The notes under the pieces were generated by a model. That model saw only the letters and a program-made list of their open reading frames with translations, was not told the origin of the DNA and did not search any database. Source: Candidatus Gastranaerophilales bacterium (GTDB lineage: Bacteria > Cyanobacteriota > Vampirovibrionia > Gastranaerophilales > Gastranaerophilaceae). From it: a stretch of DNA of 64,000 nt. Within the stretch, counting starts at the first letter, position 1; every line of letters starts with the position of its first letter. The stretch covers positions 1 through 64,000 of the forward strand of contig CALUPO010000004.1 in NCBI GenBank assembly GCA_944322675.1, given 5' to 3'. Of the stretch, positions 9,485 through 18,923 are shown one piece after another. Both the position numbers and the translations under genes were made by a program.

Positions 9485-11083
9485 ATGACAATGAAAGTTT
9501 TAATAACAGATAAAATTAACGAAAGTGCAAAAGATATAATTGGTGATGCATCTCAATGCGACTTTTTGCCTACAATGAGTGAAGATGAACTTGCTTCAAA
9601 AATAGGTGAATATGATGCTTTAATGGTGAGAAGCCAGACTAAAGTCACTAAAAAAATTATTGAAGCCGGTAAAAACTTAAAAATCATAGGACGAGCCGGT
9701 GTTGGGGTTGATAATATAGACCTTGAAGCGGCTACAAAATGCGGAATTATTGTTGTAAACTCGCCTGATGGCAACACTCATGCGGCTGCTGAACATACGG
9801 TTGCTATGATGTTAAGTTTGTCAAGAAACATACCGCAAGCTTATGAAACTATAAAGCAAGGGCTTTGGGAACGCTCTAAGTTTACAGGTGTTGAAGTTTT
9901 TGACAAAACTTTAGGGATTATTGGATTTGGGAAAATAGGACAACACGTTGCAAATGTTGCTCAAGCTTTGGGAATGAATGTCATTGTTTATGATCCATAT
10001 ACAACAAAGGAACTTGTTGAAAATTTATGTGCAACTTATTGTTCAACGCTTGATGAATTTTGGGGTCAATGTGATTATATATCCATTCATACGCCAAAAA
10101 CTAAAGAAACTATTTCTTTAATCAATAAAAATACTATAAATCGTATGAAAAAAGGTGTAAAAATTATTAATTGTGCCCGTGGGGGTATAATTGATGAAGC
10201 TGCATTGTGTGAAGCAATAAAAGAAGGACAGGTTAGCGGTGCTGCTATTGACGTGTTTGAAGATGAGCCCAACATTAAATCATCACCATTATTTGAATGT
10301 GTTGACAAATGTGTTTTAACTCCACATTTGGGTGCTTCAACAAGCGAGGCACAAATTAATGTTGCGGTTGATGTTGCAAAACAAATCCGTGAAGTCTTGC
10401 TTGGCGGCGAAGCAAAAAGTGCTGTCAACCTTCCACAAATGAAGCCTGAAAAATTAGAGCCTGTCAAAGATTATATGGGGCTTGCTCAAAATATTTCTCA
10501 AATGGCTTCTCAAATTGCAAGCGGCAATATTCAAAGTGTTGAAATTACTGTTATGGGCGAACTTGCTCAAATTGATGTTACACCTATTGAAATAGCTGTT
10601 TTAAAAGGTGTTTTTGATTATCGTGTTGGATGTGTTAATTATGTCAACGCTCCACTTATAGCTAAAGAACGTGGAATTAATGTTGCAACTGTTAAATCAA
10701 ACCAAAAAGTACCTTCAATGGGTGTTATTGCAGTTAAAATAACAACAAGTGAAAGTGAAACAATTGTGCGTGGTGCTATGCTTGCAAAAAATATTTATCG
10801 TATTACAAAAATTAATAACTTCTCAACAAGTGTTGTGCCTGAACCTTATATGCTTTTAATACCGCATGAAAATAAACCGTCAATGGTTGCAAAAGTCGCT
10901 CAAATTATTGGTGATAATGGAATAAATATTAATAGTATGCAAGTTAATAACGATACAAAATCACAAAATAATGAATCAATTATGGTTTTAAATATTCCTT
11001 GTGAAGTTTCAAGTGACGTTTTAAATAAGTTAAATCAAATTGATGGTGTTAAAAGTTCAAAATATGTTAAATTAAGTGTTTAA
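9485..11083 (+). CDS. serA: D-3-phosphoglycerate dehydrogenase
   Basis: A 532-residue long-form SerA, which oxidises 3-phosphoglycerate to 3-phosphohydroxypyruvate, the first step of serine synthesis. It shows the substrate-side [11 protein letters not shown], the NAD-binding [10 protein letters not shown], a catalytic arginine in [10 protein letters not shown], and the catalytic His in LTPHLGAST. The intervening ASB domain and a C-terminal ACT domain (starting around [12 protein letters not shown]) point to allosteric control by serine. ATG at 9491 is an alternative start two codons later. It follows the aminotransferase by 11 bp and precedes the nucleotidyltransferase by 16 bp. Confidence 0.95.
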   Translation: MTMKVLITDKINESAKDIIGDASQCDFLPTMSEDELASKIGEYDALMVRSQTKVTKKIIEAGKNLKIIGRAGVGVDNIDLEAATKCGIIVVNSPDGNTHAAAEHTVAMMLSLSRNIPQAYETIKQGLWERSKFTGVEVFDKTLGIIGFGKIGQHVANVAQALGMNVIVYDPYTTKELVENLCATYCSTLDEFWGQCDYISIHTPKTKETISLINKNTINRMKKGVKIINCARGGIIDEAALCEAIKEGQVSGAAIDVFEDEPNIKSSPLFECVDKCVLTPHLGASTSEAQINVAVDVAKQIREVLLGGEAKSAVNLPQMKPEKLEPVKDYMGLAQNISQMASQIASGNIQSVEITVMGELAQIDVTPIEIAVLKGVFDYRVGCVNYVNAPLIAKERGINVATVKSNQKVPSMGVIAVKITTSESETIVRGAMLAKNIYRITKINNFSTSVVPEPYMLLIPHENKPSMVAKVAQIIGDNGININSMQVNNDTKSQNNESIMVLNIPCEVSSDVLNKLNQIDGVKSSKYVKLSV

Positions 11084-11099
11084 AGGCTAGTTTTTTATT

Positions 11100-12320
11100 T
11101 TGGATATATCTCAAAATTATAAAAATAATTTATCAATTGATATACAAAAAAACTTAAAATTAATCTCTTATAATGCTAACAAATTGGGCTTCAATGTCTA
11201 TCTTGTAGGCGGTGCTGTTAGAGATTTAATTTTGGGGAAAAAAATATTTGATGTTGATCTTTTATGCGATAGTGATGCTATAACCCTTGCGAAAAAATTG
11301 TATGAGCATAATGTTTGTAAAATACAAGAATTAAAAGAGGAATTTAAAACTGCAAAAATCACTATCAACGGTATGTGTTTTGATGTTGCAACTACAAGAT
11401 GTGAAACTTATCCAAAAAGCGGCTGTTTGCCTCAAATTGTAAATTATGGAGTAAGTTTGACAGAAGATGCCAAACGACGTGATTTTACAATAAACACTCT
11501 TGTTTTGAGTCTTAACAAAGATAACTTTCTTCAAATTATTGACCCAACAAATCATGGACTTATTGATTTAGAAAATAAAACATTAAGAATACTTCACGAT
11601 AAAAGTTTTATTGATGACCCCACCCGTATTTTAAGAATGCTTAAATTTATGTTCCGGTTTAATTTTGAACCTGATGCAAACACATTTAAACTTATGAATG
11701 AATATTTGAAAAATCCAAATTATGATGTTTGTTATTACCGAATAAAATCTGAATTTATCCAAACATTTAATTTAAATAAAAGTGAAATTCTTGATTATTT
11801 TATTAAAAATAATATTTATAAGTTTTTTATAAAAAATATAAGCAAAAATGTTAATTCAATAAATACCCAAAATATAATTAAAAAATATAAATCACAAATA
11901 AAACAAATTTATTCCATTTATTTAGGAGTTATAATTGAAGCGGAAAATTATAAAGAAATACCCTTTAATTTTACAAATTACGAACAAAAAACATTTTCTG
12001 ATGTTATAAAACTTATAAATATTCAAATTAATAAAAAAGATGATAATTATCAAATTTATAACATTTTTAAAGATAAAAATATTGAGGCAATTATTATTTA
12101 CTTTTTAAAAACCAGTGATAATAATTGTATACGATATTTAGACAATTTAAGTAAGGTAAAGTTGAATATTAATGGCAAAGACCTTATTAATATGGGATTA
12201 AAAGAAGGACGAGAATTTAAGATTATATTTGAAGAAGTGTTAAAAATAAAACTTGATAATCCTAAAATAACAAGAAATGAGGAAATTGAAATTGCCAAAA
12301 AAATTGTTACAAAACTTTAG
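11100..12320 (+). CDS. CCA-adding enzyme / poly(A) polymerase family nucleotidyltransferase
   Basis: A 406-residue class II tRNA nucleotidyltransferase family protein. The N-terminal catalytic head carries VGGAVRDLILG, the metal-binding pair in DVDLLC, RRDFTIN and DDPTRILRMLKF. The C-terminal half is helical and very Lys/Asn/Ile-rich. Only a TTG start at 11100 fits, because no in-frame ATG precedes the catalytic motif. CCA addition and poly(A) addition cannot be told apart by eye. It is probably transcribed with serA (16 bp gap). Confidence 0.88.
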   Translation: MDISQNYKNNLSIDIQKNLKLISYNANKLGFNVYLVGGAVRDLILGKKIFDVDLLCDSDAITLAKKLYEHNVCKIQELKEEFKTAKITINGMCFDVATTRCETYPKSGCLPQIVNYGVSLTEDAKRRDFTINTLVLSLNKDNFLQIIDPTNHGLIDLENKTLRILHDKSFIDDPTRILRMLKFMFRFNFEPDANTFKLMNEYLKNPNYDVCYYRIKSEFIQTFNLNKSEILDYFIKNNIYKFFIKNISKNVNSINTQNIIKKYKSQIKQIYSIYLGVIIEAENYKEIPFNFTNYEQKTFSDVIKLINIQINKKDDNYQIYNIFKDKNIEAIIIYFLKTSDNNCIRYLDNLSKVKLNINGKDLINMGLKEGREFKIIFEEVLKIKLDNPKITRNEEIEIAKKIVTKL

Positions 12321-12384
12321 ACAATTTTTTCTTTCACATGTTTTATACTATTAGGATAAAAGGATAAAAAGGAAAGGATTGTAT

Positions 12385-12903
12385 ATGAGAATAATCCCTC
12401 ATCAAGCAGGTTTGAGTTTTAAATCAGGTGGTGTGAATGAAACTCAAGTGCCAATAGCAGCAAATAATCAAAATGTACATCATCAAACTTATTATGAAAA
12501 CCCGATTGATAGAAAAGCTGAAAGGAATCTTGCTATTCTAAGCAAGAGTGTAACAAGTTTACTCTTTGGTGGAATAGCAGCAGGAATAACAGCTATGATA
12601 CAAGGTGCACAAGGAAAGAAAAGTTGGAAGCTTCCTACAGGCATTGGTCTTGGTGCAGCTGCTTTAACACTGGGTATCACCCTTCCGCCTGCTTTATATA
12701 ATATTAAAGTAAGGGCATTTACACGTGAAAAAGAAATGGATGTCTTTTCACGTTCTCAGGAAGCAAAATCGTCAATTCTTGAAGGCGTAAACGACCAGAT
12801 ACATGATAATTCTGTCCCATTTGATGATAAGGTTCGCAATTATGCCACTGTTCAGATGGCTAACAACGGACAGGGTATTATGATTATGAATAATAAAGCT
12901 TAA
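12385..12903 (+). CDS. Small predicted membrane protein, family pair with next gene
   Basis: A 172-residue protein of unknown function. ATG at 12385 lies 6 nt after AAAGGA; a TTG at 12379 directly abuts that site and is less likely. The N-terminal 35 residues are polar and include LSFKSGG. Two hydrophobic segments follow at about 46-64 and 75-95. The C-terminal part contains VRAFTREKEMDVFSRSQEA, which resembles VNAFVKSKEMDSYIKGNKAE in the next gene, so the two appear to be diverged duplicates. Topology suggests both ends on the same side of the membrane. No enzymatic motif is seen. Confidence 0.75.
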   Translation: MRIIPHQAGLSFKSGGVNETQVPIAANNQNVHHQTYYENPIDRKAERNLAILSKSVTSLLFGGIAAGITAMIQGAQGKKSWKLPTGIGLGAAALTLGITLPPALYNIKVRAFTREKEMDVFSRSQEAKSSILEGVNDQIHDNSVPFDDKVRNYATVQMANNGQGIMIMNNKA

Positions 12904-12927
12904 ATAACTTCCGGTATTAAATTTATT

Positions 12928-13530
12928 ATGAATGTTTTAAGTATAAGTAATTTTAATAAATATCCTTCAATTGGTTTTAATGGTGAAGTAAATAAAACAA
13001 AAGAAAATCAAGATACTAAAACTGTTGAGTATGATAAAAATCCTATTTCTAAAAATGGTGAAAAAGTTGTTTTATTTTCAGGAGCCTTAATTTCAGCTAT
13101 GGGTATAATTATAAAAACCATAAGTCGAATGTATCAAGAAGATACCGATGGTTCTTTGGGTAAAAGTTTTAGTAGATTTATTAATAAAATTATTGATAAA
13201 AAAAATCCTAATATAAGCGGTAAAAATAGAGATGCAATGTTTATAGGTACATCTCTTATGGTTCTTGGGTTAATTGTTGTTGGTGGCGGTATTCTTTCAG
13301 TTTTGGCCAAAGCCCCAAAACTTAACTATGAAGGGAATGTGAATGCTTTTGTAAAATCAAAAGAAATGGATTCTTATATTAAAGGTAATAAAGCCGAAGT
13401 TGAACTTTATAACCAGATGAATGAAAGAGCGAAAAGTACCTTTGACCCACAGGAAAGACAAAAATTATATTCTTCTTATATGATGCTTCAAAATGCTAAA
13501 AATATGCCTCCATCCTGGGTTAATAATTGA
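12928..13530 (+). CDS. Small predicted membrane protein, paralogue of preceding gene
   Basis: A 200-residue protein starting 24 bp after the previous gene. A polar N-terminus with SIGFNGEV is followed by hydrophobic segments at about 48-66 and 108-130 and a helical polar tail. The shared FVKSKEMDSY-type motif after the second hydrophobic segment and the matching order of elements support paralogy with 12385-12903. The two are probably co-transcribed. Function is unknown. Confidence 0.75.
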   Translation: MNVLSISNFNKYPSIGFNGEVNKTKENQDTKTVEYDKNPISKNGEKVVLFSGALISAMGIIIKTISRMYQEDTDGSLGKSFSRFINKIIDKKNPNISGKNRDAMFIGTSLMVLGLIVVGGGILSVLAKAPKLNYEGNVNAFVKSKEMDSYIKGNKAEVELYNQMNERAKSTFDPQERQKLYSSYMMLQNAKNMPPSWVNN

Positions 13531-13543
13531 AAATTGGATTTTT

Positions 13544-13575
13544 ATAACTATAGTTAATTTTTAATATATAGTTAT
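13544..13575. other. Inverted repeat upstream of UPF0126 gene
   Basis: ATAACTATA (13544-13552) is the reverse complement of TATAGTTAT (13567-13575), with a 14-nt spacer. The left arm also overlaps a smaller perfect palindrome, AACTATAGTT. No T-run follows, so an operator or mRNA leader hairpin fits better than a terminator. Function is unproven. Confidence 0.4.
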
Positions 13576-13648
13576 TTACTAAATCTTTAGTTGAATGTTT
13601 AAAAAATATATTGTTAATTTTTATTTTGATTTGATATATAATACGTTT

Positions 13649-14317
13649 ATGGAATTTGGATTTGAAATATTTATAATTGAAATTATTGGTATTATTGCTT
13701 TTACAATTTCAGGTGTCATTGTTGCTTTTAAAAAAAGATTTGATTTACTTGGTGTAATCGTTCTTGGAACAATGACAGCTGTTGGCGGTGGTGCTTTAAG
13801 AGATATCCTTCTTGGTATTTTACCACCATCAATGTTTAAAAATGGTATTTATGTATTTATTGCATTTATCACTGCTATATTAGCTTTTTATATTGCTATT
13901 CTGGCAATTAAGAAAATAAAGCGAAAAAGAATGGAATATTATAAACTTATTACTTTTTTTGATGCAGTAGGATTAGGTGTTTTTGCAATTGTAGGCACAA
14001 ATACTGCTATTGTTAACGGTTTTGCCGATAATGCTTTTTTATCTATTTTTGTAGGTGTTATAACAGGTGTTGGCGGCGGATTAATACGTGATATTATAGC
14101 AAATACCACACCTTTTATTATGTATAAAGATTTATATGCCTCATCTGCTATTATAGGTTCAAGTTTATATTATCTTCTTTATCAATTACATTCAAATTAC
14201 TTTTTGTGTATTTCAATATCAATTATTACAACAATTTTTGTTCGTTTAATTGCTGCAAAATATAACCTTGGTTTACCTAAATTTGGTGTTTACAAAAATA
14301 AAAATGAGTATATTTAA
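13649..14317 (+). CDS. UPF0126/TRIC-like membrane channel or glycine transporter family
   Basis: A 222-residue integral membrane protein with two copies of a three-helix UPF0126 domain. Each has the signature with consecutive glycines and an RD pair: AVGGGALRDILLG in the first half and GVGGGLIRDIIANTTP in the second. About seven membrane segments are visible. The frame is open from an ATG at 13595, but the family start fits the ATG at 13649 (MEFGFEIF); neither has a strong ribosome-binding site. Members are related to TRIC cation channels and some are reported to transport glycine; the substrate here is not determinable. Confidence 0.85.
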   Translation: MEFGFEIFIIEIIGIIAFTISGVIVAFKKRFDLLGVIVLGTMTAVGGGALRDILLGILPPSMFKNGIYVFIAFITAILAFYIAILAIKKIKRKRMEYYKLITFFDAVGLGVFAIVGTNTAIVNGFADNAFLSIFVGVITGVGGGLIRDIIANTTPFIMYKDLYASSAIIGSSLYYLLYQLHSNYFLCISISIITTIFVRLIAAKYNLGLPKFGVYKNKNEYI

Positions 14318-14344
14318 ATAATAAAATTGTTTTTATTTTGTATG

Positions 14345-15061
14345 TTATTTTATTAAGTTATCAAGATCAACTTCTTGATTTATATCCATAACTAAACATT
14401 TTTGGTTATTTTGAGATTCTATATTATTTTTAAATTTAAGCACATCTGCATTAATAAGGTCAAATGTATTGTAATGCATAGGTATTACTATTTTTGCTTT
14501 TAACATTTTAGAAGCAATACAGGCTTCATTTATACCCATCGTATAGAATCCGCCAATTGGACATAATATAACATAAGGGCTATACATATTTCCATATAAT
14601 TCCATATCCGAATGTAAAGCTGTATCTCCAAGATGCATTATGGATATATTATTTAGCTTAAATAATATAGAACTTGCACAACCTCCATAACTACCATCAC
14701 TTAATGATGATGAATGTAAAGCATTTAAAAATAACACCGAACCAAAGTCGAGTTTTATTTCTCCACCTAAATTAGTTCCAATTGCTGTCGCACCATTTTT
14801 TATAGCATAATTTGCTATTTCAAATATACTATAAATAGGTGCTTTTGTATTTTTTGATATTTCTATTGCATCACCAAAATGATCACTGTGACCGTGTGTT
14901 ACAAATATATGTGTTATTTGATATTTTTTATAGTCAAATGTTGCTTTTGGATTATTTTTAATAAAAGGGTCAATAAGTATTCCATATTTATTTTCAATAT
15001 TTATATAAAAACAACTATGACCAATATAAAGAATTTTTATATTATTAATATTTTTATTCAT
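14345..15061 (-). CDS. UPF0173 metallo-beta-lactamase-fold hydrolase
   Basis: A 238-residue metal-dependent hydrolase of the UPF0173 (YtkL/UlaG-like) group. It has an early IGHSCF segment, the metal-binding THGHSDH motif (H56, H58, D60, H61), HLGDTALHSD as the next ligand block and PMHYNTF near the end. It is cytosolic, with no signal peptide. Substrate is unknown. Convergent with the UPF0126 gene. Confidence 0.9.
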   Translation of the reverse strand: MNKNINNIKILYIGHSCFYINIENKYGILIDPFIKNNPKATFDYKKYQITHIFVTHGHSDHFGDAIEISKNTKAPIYSIFEIANYAIKNGATAIGTNLGGEIKLDFGSVLFLNALHSSSLSDGSYGGCASSILFKLNNISIMHLGDTALHSDMELYGNMYSPYVILCPIGGFYTMGINEACIASKMLKAKIVIPMHYNTFDLINADVLKFKNNIESQNNQKCLVMDINQEVDLDNLIK

Positions 15062-15110
15062 TTTTTTATTTCCTTTTTATAGTTTATTATATTATACAAT
15101 AAAGTTATAA

Positions 15111-15175
15111 ATGAAGTCCATGATATAACCCCTTATTCTAAGTTTAAGAAAGATTTTATATAATGGAGACTTCAT
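15111..15175. repeat. Imperfect inverted repeat in intergenic gap
   Basis: ATGAAGTCCATGATATAA (15111-15128) is nearly the reverse complement of 15156-15175, differing by one base and a 2-nt insertion, with a loop of 27 nt. It lies upstream of creD in the 15062-15376 gap and could be a long hairpin or a remnant of a small mobile element. Apart from this and the G-rich tract below, the gap shows only AT-rich sequence. Confidence 0.45.
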
Positions 15176-15239
15176 CTTTAAACTTTTTGACTTTATTCCA
15201 TAACTTCTTATTTATTTTACCTATCGCTTTTTAACATGA

Positions 15240-15262
15240 GGGTTAGGGTGAGGGGGGGGGGG
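15240..15262 (+). other. G-rich tract ending in 11-G homopolymer
   Basis: GGGTTAGGGTGA followed by eleven Gs (15252-15262), about 115 bp before the creD ATG. Such a G run is striking in this AT-rich DNA. It fits a G-quadruplex motif and is a candidate slipped-strand site. It also resembles the G-rich tails of the repeats at 23185-23570 and 62538-63557. Confidence 0.6.
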
Positions 15263-15376
15263 AAAAATCAAAACTTATTAGATAAAATTTAAACAACTCT
15301 TTTATTTTATAACTTGACTAATAAATATTTGACTAATATCATTAAATTAATAAAGTTATAGGAGATTATAACAAAA

Positions 15377-16621
15377 ATGAAAAATGAAGAAAACCAAACC
15401 TTTATAAAATCTACTAAACCTGATTTTAATTCAAAATTTAAAAAATTTTCTTTACTTTTACTAATGCTTATAATTCTTTTAATACCAATACTTTTTTGGT
15501 CAGGAATAATAGAAGATAGAGAATATTATAAAGACAAAGCAGTCAAAAGTGTAGCACAAGCCTGGGGAAATAAACAAACACTTAGCACACCTTATATGTA
15601 TTTTGAACAAAAAAAAGATAAAAATATAGAAAAAGTTTACCTTCCTCTAAATAAATATATAGTGAATGTTGATATCCAAACGGAAATTAGAAAAAAAGGT
15701 ATTTATAAAGTTCCGGTATATCTTGCAAATGTAACTTTAAAAGGAGATTTTATTAATAAGTTTGGTGACCTTTCTAAAAAAGATATAATTTTAAAATTTC
15801 AAGTCTCCGATTCAAAAGGATTTATAGAAGAACCACAATTTATAATCAACAACAAATCCATATTTTCAAATGATACACAATATATAACAAAAATAAATAA
15901 ACCACTTAATAGCATTCCTTTTGAGATAAAATATAAAATAAGAGGATGTGATGAAATTTATTTAGATTTGGGCGGGTTATCAAATAATATAGAAATAAAA
16001 GGCGATTGGGCAAGTCCAAGTTTTATAGGTGAGTTTTTACCTTCATATCGAGAAGTCAATAAAAATGGATTTTTAGGAAAATGGTCTGTTCCTAAAATAG
16101 CTCTTTCAAATTTGAAAAAAGAAAATTATTCAAATAGTGATGAAGGAAAAGTCGGCATTTCACTTCTTTTGCCTGTGGATAATTATCGTATGGCAAGTAG
16201 AGCTTTAAAATATGCTTTTTTATTTATTGCTTTAACTTTTATAAGCTATTTTATTTTTGAAATAACAACAAAAAATAATAAACGAATACATCCACTTCAA
16301 TACCTTTTGCTGGGTGCTGCTATGCTTATATTTTATTTACTTCTTGTATCAATATCTGAATTTATTCCATTTCTTTGGGCTTATATTATTGCAAGTTTAA
16401 TGACTATAGGACTTATTGGAACTTATACTTATTTTATAATTACCAAACGTGAAGATATTAAGTATACAGCCATTATAACTTTTCTTTTAGCTTTATTATA
16501 TACTTTTCTTTATGTTTTGCTAAAGATAGAAGATTTTGCTTTATTGGCAGGCAGTTTGGGATTATTTATAATTATAGCTTTAATTATGTATTCTACAAGA
16601 AATGTTGATTGGTATAATTAA
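15377..16621 (+). CDS. creD: CreD-like inner membrane protein
   Basis: A 414-residue CreD-family protein (PF06123 type). It has an N-terminal membrane anchor (about 24-44), then the family block with EDREYYKDKAVKSVAQAWG. A large beta-rich extracytoplasmic domain of about 200 residues follows, then five or six C-terminal membrane helices (about 282-410). It is slightly shorter than the E. coli protein (about 450). CreD is linked to envelope stress and colicin tolerance in enterobacteria. Here no creABC genes flank it, so the biological role is open. A ribosome-binding site (AGGAGAT) precedes the ATG. Confidence 0.85.
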   Translation: MKNEENQTFIKSTKPDFNSKFKKFSLLLLMLIILLIPILFWSGIIEDREYYKDKAVKSVAQAWGNKQTLSTPYMYFEQKKDKNIEKVYLPLNKYIVNVDIQTEIRKKGIYKVPVYLANVTLKGDFINKFGDLSKKDIILKFQVSDSKGFIEEPQFIINNKSIFSNDTQYITKINKPLNSIPFEIKYKIRGCDEIYLDLGGLSNNIEIKGDWASPSFIGEFLPSYREVNKNGFLGKWSVPKIALSNLKKENYSNSDEGKVGISLLLPVDNYRMASRALKYAFLFIALTFISYFIFEITTKNNKRIHPLQYLLLGAAMLIFYLLLVSISEFIPFLWAYIIASLMTIGLIGTYTYFIITKREDIKYTAIITFLLALLYTFLYVLLKIEDFALLAGSLGLFIIIALIMYSTRNVDWYN

Positions 16622-16642
16622 TTAGTTATATATTTTTTTTAA

Positions 16643-17788
16643 TTAAGAATTATTATCATCTACATAGTTTTCAACACAACTTTTAAAATCTTCATTTAAT
16701 TTAAAATTATGAGTTTTAAGGGAAAAATAACACTTATTAACTGCTTCATACTCTTTAGTTTTAGGATTAACTTTTTTTAAAAACTCCTCGTAAGCTTCCC
16801 TGGCTTGAGGTAGTAACTTTTCTTCATTAAAATCGAAAGTTTGATAAGTATTAAACATAAAATCGGCAGTATAAGTCTTTAAAGCCTGATTTATTTCATC
16901 ATTTAATATAAATTTATTATTATCTAAAAAATTTCTCCAATCAATAATCCAATTTATTAACGTTTTCATAGATGGATTCAAAGCTCCATCTTGATAATAT
17001 GTGCCGCCTTTTAAATCTTTTTCTTCTTTTTGTTTTATAGTAAGGTAGTTTTGCCATGCTTTACTTAAATATTTAGAGTAAGTGTTGGAAATATAATCAT
17101 AATTACAACCGGCAACGAAAACCCCTTCACCTGAATATAACAATTTTAAAAATGGCACCTCAGGTTTTGCTATTTTAACTTCTTTTATAAAGTCATAATC
17201 GCCATAATATTTATCATGAGCTTTTTCCATAACAGGAATAATTTTTATATATTTTTTAGGATCATGCCCGAGATAATCAGGCTTGCCCTCATTAAGAAAT
17301 GGATTGGCTGTTGAAATATAATAACCCAAACCATAATAGGATTGCTCATTTACCTCATTAAATATTTCAATCGTTGTAAAAAGTTTTTTAAAATATGCTA
17401 AAAAAGCTTTGTCTTTATTGCTTTTTAAATGTAATTCACTTAGGTATTTTTTCAAATCATTTCCTTCTTTTGAAACTTCTGTTAATAAATCATATAGTTG
17501 GGTAAAATCTGTAATATTTAACGTTTCAATACTTTTAATATTATTTACAAATTTTTCATAACTTTTGTTTTCATAATTTAAAGTAATTAAACTTAAAGAA
17601 AATATTAAAATAGCAATTAAAAATACAAAAAGTGATATTGATAAAACATCTTTATTATATTTAAACTTTAAGTTTGTTTTTAAATTTTCACCGCAATAAG
17701 GACAGATTTTCAAATTTGTATCTATTTCTTCATTGCAATAGGGACATTTTACTGTTGCTTTTTCATTATTATCATTAGAAGTTGACAT
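16643..17788 (-). CDS. Zinc-ribbon membrane protein, unknown
   Basis: A 381-residue protein. A double-CxxC zinc ribbon at the very N-terminus (about 15-33, CPYCNEEIDTNLKICPYC) is followed by one membrane segment (about 47-69) and a roughly 300-residue presumed extracytoplasmic domain without a motif I recognise. It starts 9 bp after 17798-18715, which carries a similar ribbon at its C-terminus, so the two are probably co-transcribed and may act together in one membrane complex. Function is unknown. Confidence 0.8.
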   Translation of the reverse strand: MSTSNDNNEKATVKCPYCNEEIDTNLKICPYCGENLKTNLKFKYNKDVLSISLFVFLIAILIFSLSLITLNYENKSYEKFVNNIKSIETLNITDFTQLYDLLTEVSKEGNDLKKYLSELHLKSNKDKAFLAYFKKLFTTIEIFNEVNEQSYYGLGYYISTANPFLNEGKPDYLGHDPKKYIKIIPVMEKAHDKYYGDYDFIKEVKIAKPEVPFLKLLYSGEGVFVAGCNYDYISNTYSKYLSKAWQNYLTIKQKEEKDLKGGTYYQDGALNPSMKTLINWIIDWRNFLDNNKFILNDEINQALKTYTADFMFNTYQTFDFNEEKLLPQAREAYEEFLKKVNPKTKEYEAVNKCYFSLKTHNFKLNEDFKSCVENYVDDNNS

Positions 17789-17797
17789 AATATTTTT

Positions 17798-18715
17798 TTA
17801 TTCTCCATCTTTATTATCAAGCCATTCATTGCAATATCTACATTTTTTAGCAATTTTTTTTATGGTTTTTCCGCATTTAGGACAAATTTTAGTATCATCA
17901 TTTTCATCATTTTCATTTTCATTATTATCACTATTATCATTGGACAAGTTTTCGTTTGTATATTCATTTTGTTTATAATATCTTGTATTTTCTTCAATTT
18001 TTATAAGAACAGGCAAAAATAAAAGAATTGTGAAAAGTAAAAGAGAAACACCCATAATACAACCCAAAACAATTCTTTTAACCATATTTGCTTCAAATTC
18101 AGCAAGAGAAGCATTTAAATTTTTATTAAACAAACTATTATAAACAACAACAAGCCCATTGCTTATATGATAGTTATAAATGCCAAGTTGTTTAATATTT
18201 GAACTTGCTTTATTAAATTCATACCAGTTAAAATATCCGGATTTAACATTTATTGATTCTTCAATAAAAGCATTTCTCATATTGCTTTTTGTATCAATAT
18301 ATTTTAAAGCATTTTGACAAAATATATTCAAACCTTGTAAATATTGTTTTTTATATTTATCAGGAATATTAAATAAATAATTTTCAATATCAGATTCTAC
18401 CCGTTCATTTAAACTGTTTGTTTTTATAATATTTTTTATGTCTTTTTCATAACTTTTAATTTTTGTATCTTCAGAAGCTGTGTTATAAGCTGTGTTTTCT
18501 TCTTTATAGTTTTCGTTTTCTTGATTTTGTGCTTCTTCAAAAGATACTTTAACTTTTTCAAAAGAAGGTGTTTCAACTTTTTGAAAACTTGAACATACAA
18601 GACCTATGCCACAGCTTAAAATAACAAGTAATATTAATATAAGAAAAATTGATGAGACGACTTTTCCTATTTTAAAGCTAAATTCTAAAAATCCATTTAA
18701 TTTTGATTGTTTCAT
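17798..18715 (-). CDS. Membrane protein with C-terminal zinc ribbon, unknown
   Basis: A 305-residue protein. Membrane segments lie at about 19-42 and 214-236, with an extracytoplasmic region of about 170 residues between them. A cytoplasmic Asn/Asp/Glu-rich linker and a C-terminal zinc ribbon (CPKC and CRYC, about 275-295) follow. Ribbon position is the mirror of the downstream partner, but topology puts both ribbons in the cytoplasm. No known family recognised. Confidence 0.8.
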   Translation of the reverse strand: MKQSKLNGFLEFSFKIGKVVSSIFLILILLVILSCGIGLVCSSFQKVETPSFEKVKVSFEEAQNQENENYKEENTAYNTASEDTKIKSYEKDIKNIIKTNSLNERVESDIENYLFNIPDKYKKQYLQGLNIFCQNALKYIDTKSNMRNAFIEESINVKSGYFNWYEFNKASSNIKQLGIYNYHISNGLVVVYNSLFNKNLNASLAEFEANMVKRIVLGCIMGVSLLLFTILLFLPVLIKIEENTRYYKQNEYTNENLSNDNSDNNENENDENDDTKICPKCGKTIKKIAKKCRYCNEWLDNKDGE

Positions 18716-18794
18716 TTTTTCCCTCTCAATAATTAATAAAATACATTATTCTTATCTTAAATAGTAACATAAAAATAAGTAAAATAATAAAAGT

Positions 18795-18813
18795 TTATGC
18801 TTATAAAGCATAA
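18795..18813. other. Perfect inverted repeat upstream of hydrolase cluster
   Basis: TTATGCTT, a 3-nt loop and AAGCATAA, about 110 bp upstream of 18924, followed closely by another GTTATGC half-site. It is a candidate operator for the divergent genes at 18715 (minus) and 18924 (plus). No T-run follows in either direction. Confidence 0.35.
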
Positions 18814-18923
18814 CAAGTTATGCACTATGGGTATTTGCTATTTATAAAAAAATGTAAATAATAGAATAATATAGCATTTGAAATATTATTTATGTGTCTT
18901 TTTGAAAGGAGAAAAAATAAAAA

